Positions 33,600 through 43,794 of a stretch of DNA of 64,000 nucleotides are shown here, in pieces. How positions within the stretch are numbered: position 1 is the stretch's first letter; each line of letters begins with the position of its first letter. The notes beneath the pieces were generated by a model, which did not search any database, was not told the DNA's origin, and worked only from the letters and a program-made list of their open reading frames with translations. This DNA comes from Schistocerca nitens (Eukaryota > Arthropoda > Insecta > Orthoptera > Acrididae). The DNA lies in assembly GCF_023898315.1 (NCBI RefSeq), contig NC_064615.1, forward strand, positions 732,699,450-732,763,449, read 5' to 3'. A program made the position numbers and the translations under genes.

Positions 33600-36500
33600 C
33601 GACAAATCGATTGTTGTTAACACCAGACAGAGACAGAAATAACACTCATGAATTAAATGCTGGGCAACGACGGTTAATGAGAATGTGAGCATGCTACTCG
33701 CACTGATTGCTTTAGAGTTTATATTTGTGTTTATTGCTCTCATGTCCTGTGTCCACAGACTTCCAATACACAGCAAGTTTGTGAGTTGTTAAAGAGCGTC
33801 TGCGCATACGTAGAATTTGTTAGTGGCTAGAGTCATGAGTAATCAGAAGTTGTGTTCAACGCCGATGAGCACGCTACATATTAACTTGGCCCTAGAACAC
33901 TAGATCGACTTTGAGGATGCATTTCAACGCGCTCTTGTTATAATGTACAGGATTCAAGTTAGCTTTATACTTATATTAGAAATAAGTTGTACGGCAGCAC
34001 TATGATAAGTGTACTCATAATCACATTCTTTTTACAAGCACCACTAAGAAGCCATAAAGTGAAAATATTATCTGCAGCTAGAACGTTCAGTAGCACTTAC
34101 GCTACATTAAAGATTTTATCTGTTATGAGTAACATGGTAAGACAGAGCGACAATGAAATGAAACTAAAAGGAAGAAAACAGCTGGAGACCAACAAACAAA
34201 CGTAAACGAAAGGAAAGAATATGAGTTAGTGGAAACGTTTTCTTCCTTTTGTTAATGACAGATGGGTGGATTCTTTTCAGCTAGTCAGTTATTAAAAGTT
34301 TTATTATTATTAATAATATCATATCAATTTATTTGTGTATCAGAAGTATAATTTAGGCTTGGTATCAGGCATGAAGTGTTTTGTTTAAGTTAGTATAACT
34401 TCTGAATAATCAAATTTACTGCTGGAACAGCTACCGTCTGCGGTAGAAGGTTTGTGATATTTTATAATGAAACTACGTGTAAGGTTAGAATAAGTGAATT
34501 GCATTGCCAGTTTTTAATCAAAATACAAGAAACAGTAAAGAACATATTTTTAGTTGTACTGGTTGCGTGTCCCTAAATTTACAGCATACCTACTCTCTGT
34601 GCCTTTGTCATCACTTCTTAATTAACAAAGACTGTTAGAAAAAGAGAAAAGCAAAGAAATAATAACGATTTCTTTTAAAACAAATATTTACTTTCAGTTC
34701 TGACATTAAGAAACTCGTTATCTGCGAGAAGTGTTGTTGGTCTTAATGGACATGAGATAAGATAATAACAGCTCTCGAAGTACGTAAGATCCAAACATAG
34801 GGCAGCTCCCTGATGAAACATGTAGAAAAAGTTATGGATTTTCCACTCGGATACATTCCTCACTAACTTTTCTTTATTGTCACGATAAGACATACAGTAA
34901 TCAAAGCGTGAATAATCATTGTTATATAATAAGTAACTGAATCTCTTATGCGATCTAGAAGGAAATAAATTTGATACACTTACCTTAATTGGGACACCCA
35001 TCCTTCGTTAATATGCTGTCCACGAGAGAAGCAACGCATCCAAAATAGACGGAAAATACAACATTCGTCTTTTGCCTTGGTTCAGTATTCAGACAGTAAA
35101 GGACTCGTATTCTGGAGCAATGGTGTTAAAACCAATACATTTTGAGAGATTTCTACATAACTTCCTTTAATCACGTAAGGTAATCACTGTGAGATTCCCC
35201 CAGAAAGGGTACAGCTCATTTCCTTCCCCGTGCTTGTCCAATCTAAGTTTATGTCCTGTTCCTAATGACCTCTACGTCGGAAGTCTCTGAATTCTCGTAG
35301 AACGGGTTTTAAATCCCCATCTGACCATAGAGAAGCAGATTCTCCACAATTTCTCTAACTCTTCAGGTGAATTCGGCAATGGTACGTTTAAAATGGCACA
35401 ACTACTTTAGAACCAAATAGTTGCACTACTTCGATCGGTGATTCATTATGGCAGTCTCAATAAGACTAAATGGAAACGTGCTGTCAATAAATATACCTTA
35501 CTCGACCTCTGTGTTAAAAATCTACAACAGCAATTAGCTTTTTACCTCGCAAATTTTATACAATGTCTACGTCTTTCAGTCTAGTTGCGTCTGTCGTTCA
35601 AACGCTATAAACAGTTGAGGAAGGACATGTAATCGAACGTGTTCTGATGATTAAGAAACCACCAACTACGCTTGTGAAATCATTAGCATGTCTTATGCCT
35701 TATTGCGTTTTATTGCATCGTAATTTAATAGCCTCTCTGTATGGAATTTATTTGCACTATACGGTAGTCAGGTAGAATAATATTGATAATTACTAAAGAC
35801 TGCACTACGGGGTAGTCAGACAGAGTAATATTGATAATTACTAAAGAAAAGATCAACTCATTAGACATCTAAAAAGTAACGCGTCATATGAAACATCTAC
35901 TTGGATGTTGTGGTGATAAAGGAGTGAGTCCTCGGCAAGGGAATACGTTAACCTTAGGTTTGCGGAACGTAATCTTCTACTATGACAATTTACTTAGTAT
36001 AGTGTTTTTCAACTAGGACTCTATTAGGATTATAGAAAGCTAATACTTCTCCTTTCTAACTTGCAATCTGAATTTAAGTACACGAAAACAGTTGCATTGT
36101 GCAGAAGATTGATCAGACCTTTGACTGCCGGCGAAAAATGGATTGAGCGATAAAGTGCAACAGGAGTTACCATGGAGATGAAAGTATTACGGTAAGTTAA
36201 TACGTAGTGCGTGGCGGTGCAGAGAGTGCATTACACATATCAAAGGAGCCATTAATTGTGAGAAAGAGTTATTTGAGAACCAGTAGTGAACGTGAATCGT
36301 CAAGGGAAATTTCAATGTAGTAAAAAGTCGAATTCTGATATTTTTTTATGAAGACGATGTAATATTCAAGTTCTTTGGTTACATGATAGGCAGCCCTAAA
36401 TTAACAACAGAATGTCGTCTCAAAAGTTATCCAAAGAGCCATCAAATTCCTAATTTTGCTGCGTAAGTAGAGAATGATCAACGTAACCTGCTTACTGATA

Positions 36501-37020
36501 GTTAACAGGGAGAAGACTGGTTTGCGCAAGCGTTCACAGACGTGAGAAGCACAATTGGATATTTTTATTCATATCTGTCAACGTTTCCACACCTAACACA
36601 AATGAATACTGTGTTCTACAAAACTGAAATGAACACTTGACCCGAGGTGCTACTTCTTCAGAAACTTGAATCAAAGATAATATGTCCTGCAAGTGATTCA
36701 CCTGTGGAATAGCGTTCTAAGCCAAGAGTACATAGTGATTTCAATCAAGTAAATGTAGCAGCATAGCGAGACAGCAGCAGAGAAGCCTAGCGGTGTAGCC
36801 CACGTCGCGCGCACAGCCATGATTTATTATGGAAATTTGATAATGTTTTGTTTTGTCGGTCTCAATTTCATGAATACACAATCTTTGCTGCAGTGGTTAC
36901 CGGTTTCGGGTCGACATACCCGCTTTCAAACAAGACTCCTTGTTATTTACCATAACTAGTCATACAGTACTGTGCCAAAGGGAACGAATTGCTTTTGTAC
37001 AGGAAGTCACACTGAATGCA
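33600..37020. other. No recognised gene
   Basis: About 3.4 kb of AT-rich DNA with no supportable coding region. One local duplication at 35754-35849 is listed separately. A repeat-like phrase near 36885-36935 (GTGGTTACCGGTTTCGGGTC) may belong to a dispersed family I cannot name. Confidence 0.4.
35754..35849 (+). repeat. 48-bp tandem duplication
   Basis: Two units start GCACTA at 35754 and 35802. They share GTAGTCAG and TAATATTGATAATTACTAAA and differ by a few substitutions. Confidence 0.8.
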
Positions 37021-37036
37021 GAAAGTACTCACATTG

Positions 37037-37254
37037 GCTCAAATGGTTCAAATGGCTCTGAGCACTATGGGACTTAACATCTATGGTCATCAGTCCCCTA
37101 GAACTTAGAACTACTTAAACCTAACTAACCTAAGGACATCACACAACACCCAGCCATCACGAGGCAGAGAAAATCCCTGACCCCGCCGGGAATCGAACCC
37201 GGGAACCCGGGCGTGGGAAGCGAGAACGCTACCGCACGACCACGAGATGCGGGC
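37037..37254 (-). mobile_element. Composite SINE: tRNA-like head of one family, family 1 tail
   Basis: On the minus strand the head is GCATCTCGTGGTCGTGCGGT with box B GGGTTCGATTCCCGGC. It is followed by CAGGGATTTTCTCTGCCTC and then by the family 1 body and end (GGTTAGTTAGGTTTAAGTAG ... AGCCATTTGAACC). Nearly identical 11-bp duplications TACTCACATTG and TACTCATATTG lie at 37026-37036 and 37255-37265. Confidence 0.88.
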
Positions 37255-37439
37255 TACTCATATTGATAAGTTAGCCTATATCTGCTGTTACATCAGAACA
37301 TCCTGTGGTACAATTGTGCAAGAAAATGCTATCCTCTTGTGAACAATGTGACCGATATAGTATATTTAGAGCCTTGAAACTTACATGTGAGTACGCATAT
37401 CCCGCAGATCGGGTGACAGGCTAGTACTGACTATACAAG

Positions 37440-37686
37440 AATAGGCTTGCTGGAGGAATGAGAGACTGTACATAAGAAATAAAATGACGACTGAGATGTA
37501 GAAAGTGAAGAAGAAGTTTTTGCAACTGAGATGGAAGATAAGATACCACGAGACGAATTAGACATAGCAATTAAAGACCTAAGTTAAAACAAGGCACTTG
37601 GGGTACACGACATTCCCGCAGAATTTTTGATATCAGTGCGAGAACATTCCATGCCAGCCCTGTGCCAAAAGTTATGCATGATATAT
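37440..37686 (+). pseudogene. RTE-type LINE fragment, start of reverse transcriptase
   Basis: The plus strand reads RDELDIAIKDLS, a stop, then NKALGVHDIPAEF and ALCQKLC, which corresponds to the segment of an RTE polyprotein just before the reverse transcriptase fingers. It lies against the 3' end of the minus-strand RTE copy, in convergent orientation. Probably an older copy into which the larger one inserted. Confidence 0.7.
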
Positions 37687-38121
37687 TTTGTTGTTGTGGT
37701 CTTCATTTCAATTGCTGATTTGATGTAGCTCTCCGTGCTACTCTATCCTGTGGGGACCTCTTCATTTCAGAATAACAAATGCAAACTAGCAAACTACATC
37801 CTTCTGAATCTGCTTACTGTATTCATCCCTTGGTCTTCCTCTACAATTTTTACCCCCCACACTTACCTCCAACTCTAAATTGGCGAACCCTTATTTCCGA
37901 ATGTGTCCCATCAATCGGTCCCCTGCTTAGTCAAGTTGTGTCACAAATTCCTTGTCTCCCCAATTCTATTCAGTGACTCCTCTTTAACTACGTGTTTTAC
38001 CCATCTAAGTTTCAGCATTCTTATGTAATGCCACATTTCAAAAGCTTCTATTCTCTTCTTGTCTAACCTGATTATCGTCCATCTTTCACTTCCGTACGTG
38101 GCTACACTCTAAACAAACAAC

Positions 38122-38430
38122 TTACATAAAATACTTCCTATCTCTTAAATCTACATTGGATGTTAACAAACTTCTCTTCCTCAGACATGCTTTTATGGCC
38201 ATAGCCAGTCTACATTTTATATCCTTTCTACTTTGGCCATCATCAGTTATTTTATTTCCCAAATAGTAAAACCTATCTACTGATTCAAGTGTCTCGTTTC
38301 CTAATCCGATTCCCTCAGCATTGCCTGATTTAATTTGATTACATTCCATTATCCTTGTATTGCCTTTGTTGCTGTTCATCTTATATCCTGCTTTTAAGAC
38401 ACTGTCCATTCCGTTCAGCTGCTCTTCCAA
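38122..38430 (-). pseudogene. RTE reverse transcriptase C-terminal fragment
   Basis: An open stretch of 102 codons contains LEQLNGMDSVLKAGYK-like sequence. It also has ESVDRFYYLGNKITDDGQSR and DIKCRLAMAIKACLRKRSLL, the conserved region after the catalytic palm of RTE-clade enzymes. The upstream FADD is not in this frame. It belongs to the LINE at 37687-42840. Confidence 0.82.
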
Positions 38431-38769
38431 GTCTTTTTCTGTTTCTGATAGAATCCAATGTCATCGGCAAACATCAAGGTTCCTTCTCGTTGAACTTTAA
38501 TTCCTACTCCAAACTTTTCTTTGGTTGCCTTAACTGCTTGGTCAATCCACAGACTGAGTAACATTGAGGATAGGATACAACATTGTCTCACTCCCTTCCT
38601 TGTCCCTTGACTCCTATAACTGATGTAGAAACTGTAAATAGCCTTTCAATCCATGTTTTTTGTCCGTGTTACCTTGAGCATTTCAAAGGTGGTATTTCTC
38701 AACGTTGTCAGAAGCTGCCTCTAACATGGTATAAACATAGGTTTGCCTTTCCTTAACTTGTCTTCCAAT

Positions 38770-39906
38770 AAGGGAAACTCGCCATCACACCTCCCTCAGA
38801 TTTAGTGGTAAGATGGCCCAGTGGAGAGCCTGTCAAAAACTAAACGGAGATCAAGCATGAAAACAGAAAGAAGGTGTACTGAATGTGAAAAGAAAGAAGG
38901 AAAATCGAGAGAGTGAACAGTCTAAGCTTATAGATTTGAAACATTTAGCGCATCTATGGAGCTGCAGCGTCGTGATTACGTGGCCACGGTGGTGGGCTCC
39001 ATTTTTTTTTTTTTTTTTTTTTTTTACAAAATTATGAACTGTCCGTCTGGTCATTGACGTATCTGTTTGCTGTATTCAAATCTGTGTCCGTATCGTGGTT
39101 TAATGTCCGTTTGCAAGACCGAGGTGTAAAGAACGAACCTCCAGAAGCACGTGCCTCCTATTTGTTATACACCACATGTTATGACTCTTGCGCTCCGTTG
39201 TGAAAGTTTTGATTCTTGAATTCCATTGTTGCAGTATAGTTCACACCCGTTTATTAGTTGTTTTCCTTTCTGTGAGCGGTCTATGGGACATTTACTTGCG
39301 GCAGCAATATGTTCTTACCACATGAATGATATTCTGTAACCACTGTGGAGTAGCAATTGCCAAGACTGCAGAAGGAATCAGGAACGTCAGTAACCACACG
39401 TAAAGTTCATAATTTTGAGAAAAAAATGAAACGGCCCACGAAGGTGATTTCAATACGGATCTCTCACTTCGCAGTCCTACTACACAACCACGACGCTGTG
39501 GGTATTGATGCTTGCTCAATGTTTCATGTGTTGAGCTTGGACCCTCACTGCACCTATTTTCCCTCTTTTCTTAACAGTTCACTACACCTTCTTCGCCGGC
39601 CAGTGTGGTCGAGCGGTTCTAGGCACTTCAGTCCGGAACCGCGCTGCTGCTACGGTCGCAGGTTCGAATCCTGCCTCGGGCATGGATGTATGTGATGTCT
39701 TTAGGTTAGTTAGGTTTAAGTAGTTCTAAGTTCTAGGGGACTGATGACCTCAGATGTTAAGTCCCATAGTGCTTAGAGCCATTTGAACCATTAGAACACC
39801 TTCTTCCAGCTTTCATGCTTGATTTGTGTTCAGTTTGTGACGGGCTATCCATTGAGCCATATTAGCACTAAATATAAGGGTGGGTACGATGGGGAGCTTT
39901 CCTTGT
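38770..39906. mobile_element. Long-TIR foldback-type element, copy 2
   Basis: The left end (AGGGAAACTCGCCATCACAC, then AAGCATGAAAACAGAAAGAA) is mirrored at the right (CTTCCAGCTTTCATGCTTG, ending GATGGGGAGCTTTCCTTG). The terminal inverted repeats are at least 110 bp. They continue inward as GTGAAAAGAAAGAAGG against CCCTCTTTTCTTAACAG, on the other side of a nested SINE. The interior has a T run (39003-39024) but no transposase. It sits inside the RTE LINE. The target duplication is uncertain, perhaps TA. Confidence 0.78.
39595..39795 (+). mobile_element. tRNA-derived SINE, family 1, nested in the long-TIR element
   Basis: Full-length family 1 copy with box A-like GTGGTCGAGCGG and box B GGTTCGAATCC. 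A perfect 11-bp duplication, ACACCTTCTTC, lies at 39584-39594 and 39796-39806, inside the right terminal repeat of the host element. Confidence 0.94.
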
Positions 39907-40887
39907 AAGATAAGTCGTAGGGTCAATATTGCCTCGCGTATTCCTACATATCTTTAAAATCCAAACTGATCTTCCCTGTGGTTAACTTCTAACAGCTTCT
40001 CCATTCTTCTGTAAAGAATTCGCGTTAGTATTTTGCAACAATGACTTATTAAACTGATAGTTCTGTAATTTTCACACCTGTCAACCACTGCTTACTTTGG
40101 AATAGGAATTATTACATTATTCTTGAAGTCTAAGGTTATTTTGTCTGTCTCACGCATCTGACACAGCAAATGGTATAGCTTTGTCATGGCTGTCTCCTCC
40201 AAAGCTATCAGTAGTTCTGATGTGATGTCGTCTTCTCCAGGGGACTAGTTTCGACTTAGGCCTTTCAGTGCTTCTTCCAGTATCATATCTACCACGTCAT
40301 CTGCATTTATGTCCTCTTCCATTTCTATAATACTGCCAGTAACTTAATTTCCCTTGTATAGACCCTGTACATTTTTCTTCAACCTTTCAGCTTTTCCTTC
40401 TTTGGTTAGGAATGGTTTCCCATCTGAGATCTTGATATTCATATAGCTGCTTCTCTTTTCCCCAAAAGTCTCTTTAATTTTTCTCTAGGCCGTATATATT
40501 TTTCCCCAAGTGAAATATGCTTACATTTGTCCCCTAGCCATTCCAGCTTAGCCAATTTGCTTTTCCTGTCAGTTTCATTTTATAAACGTTTGTATTCCAT
40601 TTCGCCTGCTTCATTTACTGCATTTTTATATCTTCTTCATTTAGCATCTCCTGTCTCATCTAAGGATTTCTAACAGGTCTTGTCTTTTCCTTATTTGATC
40701 CCCCGCTGCTTTCACTATTTCGTCTCTCAAAGCTACTCATTCGTATTCTAATGTATTACGTTCCCATTTTCCAGTCAATTTTTCCCTAATACTTCCTCTG
40801 AAATTCTCATGAATTTCGGGTTCTTTCGACTTTTCCGGGTACAATTGCCTTTATTTCCTACCTTTTTGCAGTTTCTTCAGTTCTAAT

Positions 40888-41200
40888 CTACACAAACACT
40901 AAATTGTGGTCAGAGCAGACATCTGGCCCTGGAAATGTCTTACAATTTAAAATCTGCATCCTAAAACTGTGTCTTACCATTAAAATAACAATCTGGAACC
41001 TTTCAGTGTCGCCAGATTTCTTCCACGTATACAACATACTTTCATGATTATCAGACCAAGTGTTAGCGATGATTAAATTACGCTCTGTGCAAAATTCATC
41101 CAGGCAGTATCCTCTTTCATTCCTTTCCCCCATTCGAGAATCACTCACTATTTCTCGTTCTCTTTCTTTTCCGACTATCGGATTCCAGTCTGCTATCACA
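40888..41200 (-). pseudogene. RTE apurinic-type endonuclease fragment
   Basis: The minus frame contains ADWNPIVGKEREREIV, GERNERGYCLDEFCTERNLI, ANTWSDNHESMLYTWKKSGD and a terminal VCSDHNLVFV. These are the DWN and SDH blocks of a LINE endonuclease and confirm that the minus-strand LINE extended through its 5' coding half. The usual GDWN is ADWN here. The frame is cut by the SINE at 41204-41466. Confidence 0.85.
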
Positions 41201-41203
41201 ATT

Positions 41204-41466
41204 GCAAATGAAGTCCCATGCTTCTTGACAGAGCGTCGGGGAACGATGCAGGAGATCCGCACCGCCGTACTACCAAGGTCCTAATGAAGGTGGTTTGCCG
41301 TATCCTTCATCAGACCGTAATGGGGATGAATGATGATGATGAAGACGACACAACAACACCCAGTTATCTCGGGGCAGGTGAAAATCCCTGAATCCAGTGG
41401 GAATCGAATCCTGGACCCCGTCCTCGGGAAGCGAGATCGCTACCTTAAGATCACGAGCTAGGGACC
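41204..41466 (-). mobile_element. tRNA-derived SINE with ATC-type tail, inserted in the RTE LINE
   Basis: On the minus strand it runs from GCTCGTGATCTTAAGGTAGC (head) through CAGGATTCGATTCCCAC, CAGGGATTTTCACCTGCCCC and CATCATCATTCATCCCCATT to a longer 3' region. An 11-bp perfect duplication, CTATCACAATT, lies at 41193-41203 and 41467-41477. Confidence 0.87.
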
Positions 41467-41533
41467 CTATCACAATTAGATTTTCATATCCTTCTACTAT
41501 CTGAATAATTTCGATTATCTCATCGTACGTTTC

Positions 41534-41704
41534 CCGCGCCCGGGTTCCCGGGTTCGATTCCCGGCGGGGTCAGGGATTTTCTCTGCCTCGTGATGACTGG
41601 GTGTTGTGTGCTGTCCTTAGGTTAGTTAGGTTTAAGTAGTTCTAAGTTCTAGGGGACTGATGACCATAGATGTTAAGTACCATAGTGCTCAGAGCCATTT
41701 GAAC
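41534..41704 (+). mobile_element. Composite SINE, 5'-truncated, inserted in the RTE LINE
   Basis: It starts within the head at CCGCGCCCGGGTTCCCGGG, has box B GGTTCGATTCC and CAGGGATTTTCTCTGCCTCG, then the family 1 body and end. It has the same head-to-tail junction as the copy at 37037-37254. A perfect 13-bp duplication, CATCGTACGTTTC, lies at 41521-41533 and 41705-41717. Confidence 0.92.
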
Positions 41705-42244
41705 CATCGTACGTTTCTTCAGCTTCCTCATCGTCTGCGAAGTTAGTAGGCATTTAAACTTGTAATACTATCGAATTCCAGTGCCCCTCACCGTTAGATT
41801 TTCATTTCCCGTAACTATCTGAATAATTTTTTTATGTGATCACACATTTCTTCAAGCACTTCATCACCTGCGAAGCTAGTAGGTGTATATAGTTGTACTA
41901 CTGTGGTAAGTGTGGGATTCGTGTCTATCTTGGCTACGACAATGGGTTCACTGCGCTATTCATAGTAGCTTACTCGCATTTCGATTTTCTTATTCGTGAC
42001 TTTGTATTTGTAAGTCTACATTAATCTGACTAGAACTCCTGTTCCTCCTGCCACCGAACCTCACTAATTCCCACAACACATAACAGCTAATTCATTTCCC
42101 TTATTAACTTTTGTAACCCAACTACCCGATTAAGGGACACAACGTACTACGCTTCGTTTCTTAGAACGCAGGTTTTGTTCGTCATAACGATGACATCCTC
42201 CTGAGTAGTTCCGCACGGATATCCGAATGGGGGACTAGTTTGTT

Positions 42245-42445
42245 CAAATGGTTCAAATGGCTCTGAGCACTATGCGACTTAACTTCTGAGGTCATCAGTC
42301 GCCTACAACTTAGAACTAATTAAACCTAACTAACCTAAGGACATCACACACATCCATGCCCGAGGCAGGATTCGAACCTGCGACCGTATCGGTCGCTCGG
42401 TTCCAGACTGTAGCGCCTAAAACCGCACGGCCACTCCGGCCGGCT
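42245..42445 (-). mobile_element. tRNA-derived SINE, family 1, inserted in the RTE LINE
   Basis: Minus-strand full-length copy with box B GGTTCGAATCC. Near-identical 11-bp duplications GACTAGTTTGT and GACTAGTCTGT lie at 42234-42244 and 42446-42456. Confidence 0.9.
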
Positions 42446-42849
42446 GACTAGTCTGTCTCCGGAATGTTTTACCCAAAAGGATACCGTCATCATTTAATCA
42501 TACGGTAAAGCTGCAGGCCCTTGGGAAGAATTACGCCTGTGGTTTACCCTTACTTTGTGCACTTCGCAGTACCAGCACAGCAAAGCTGTTTGGTTGGTGT
42601 TAGAAGGCCAGATCAGTCAATCATCCAGACTGTTGGCCCTGAAACAACGGAAAAGGCTGTTTCCCCTCTTGAGCAACTATAAGTTTGTGTGGCTTCTCAA
42701 CAGCTACCCCTTTGTTGTGGTTACACCTACGGTACAGCTGTCCCTATCGCTGAGACACGGAAGACACTCCACGGACGACAATGTCCATGGTTCGTTGGGA
42801 TGGTGGAGAGGGGGGGGGGGGGAAGGGCAAGGTAAATAAGACATGCAAA

Positions 42850-43365
42850 ATACTGTCAGACATCAAGCATAACATAATAATACCAGCTCCAAAGGCAACA
42901 TGTGCGGACAGGTGTCAGTATCATCGAACCATCCGTTAACTAAACATGGTTATAAAAAATGATACGAATTACTTACAGATGAAGATCAGCTACAGCACTC
43001 GCCCTAGAAGTCTTAGATTACGAGGGTATTTTATTTTTAAGTTTTTTACAGATTATTCGTTATTGCCATATAAAGTCAGGTCTTCCAGATTTGCAGTAAG
43101 TACAGCTTCTATACAGAGTGAACGTTATAAAACCACCAAACTCCAGGGGAGATTTCCTAGCTGGAAATTGAGGAAAAAATGTCTTATAAATATGTGTCCG
43201 AAAATGGACAGTGTGCGTGCACAGAGAGCAAATGGTTCCGAAACACAGTACAGAGGTGCACGGCATCCACGTCATAGCAGACGTTCAAAGCGGTTCCCTG
43301 GGATGCAGTGCCAGTTCTGGTAAAGATTGCCTCGTCGTAAAAGGAAACTGCTGACAGAAATCTCC
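42850..43365. other. No recognised feature
   Basis: Region beyond the 5' end of the RTE LINE. A phrase near 43115 (AGAGTGAACGTTATAAAACC) looks like a dispersed repeat start, but I cannot assign it. Confidence 0.35.
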
Positions 43366-43369
43366 TAAT

Positions 43370-43790
43370 CGTGATTGCATTCTGTTTGTTCAGTATGATT
43401 AAAACCACTTTTAAGTAAAGACATCAATACCAATTGTTGAAATTTTATTGTTACTTGCTGAGTGAATGTATCTATAGCATTCTCAGTCCCGCCACCCCTC
43501 TGGGATCCGAACAGAGATTTGCGAAGTAAATTTTCTCTACTAAAATGTGAGACGACTCCTGAGTACACTAATTCTTCTAGCATTTCAGAAAGAGACGTCA
43601 GTAAGGAAATTTGACAATAATTATTAAAATATTCCTTGTCACCTTTCTTATAGAGCGGTTTAACAAGTGCGTATTTTAATATATGTGGATAAAATCCCTG
43701 TTACAGTGATGTATTTTTTCCAAAGACATAACTTATTAAGTTTGAACAACTTTTCAGGACTTTGAATTTCCATCAGCACTGTGTGAGCTT
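43370..43790 (-). pseudogene. LINE reverse transcriptase fragment (CR1/Jockey-like)
   Basis: The minus strand reads LVKPLYKKGDKEYFNNYCQI, SLLTSLSEMLEELVYSGVVS and then a degraded equivalent of the QFGFRKG block (KSLFGSQRGGGTENAIDTF). This is the finger and palm start of a non-LTR reverse transcriptase with small losses. The catalytic YADD is not present. Clade is uncertain. Confidence 0.7.
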
Positions 43791-43794
43791 TCGT

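Larger units (their letters stand above)
37687..42840 (-). mobile_element. RTE-type LINE, near full length, decayed, with nested insertions
   Basis: The minus-strand element runs from a 5' end near a G run (42808-42821 plus strand) to a 3' end near 37687 (minus strand GAAGACCACAACAACA). Recognisable coding islands are endonuclease at 40888-41200 and reverse transcriptase at 38122-38430. Between these, the sequence follows the RTE family throughout as far as I can recall it. Insertions inside it are the long-TIR element 38770-39906 (with its own SINE) and SINEs at 41204-41466, 41534-41704 and 42245-42445. It is dead from multiple stops and frameshifts. Confidence 0.83.

Noticed and set aside
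42807-42821. G run as a quadruplex or regulatory site
   Set aside because: It is a single homopolymer at what appears to be the 5' end of the RTE element and is adequately explained by that.
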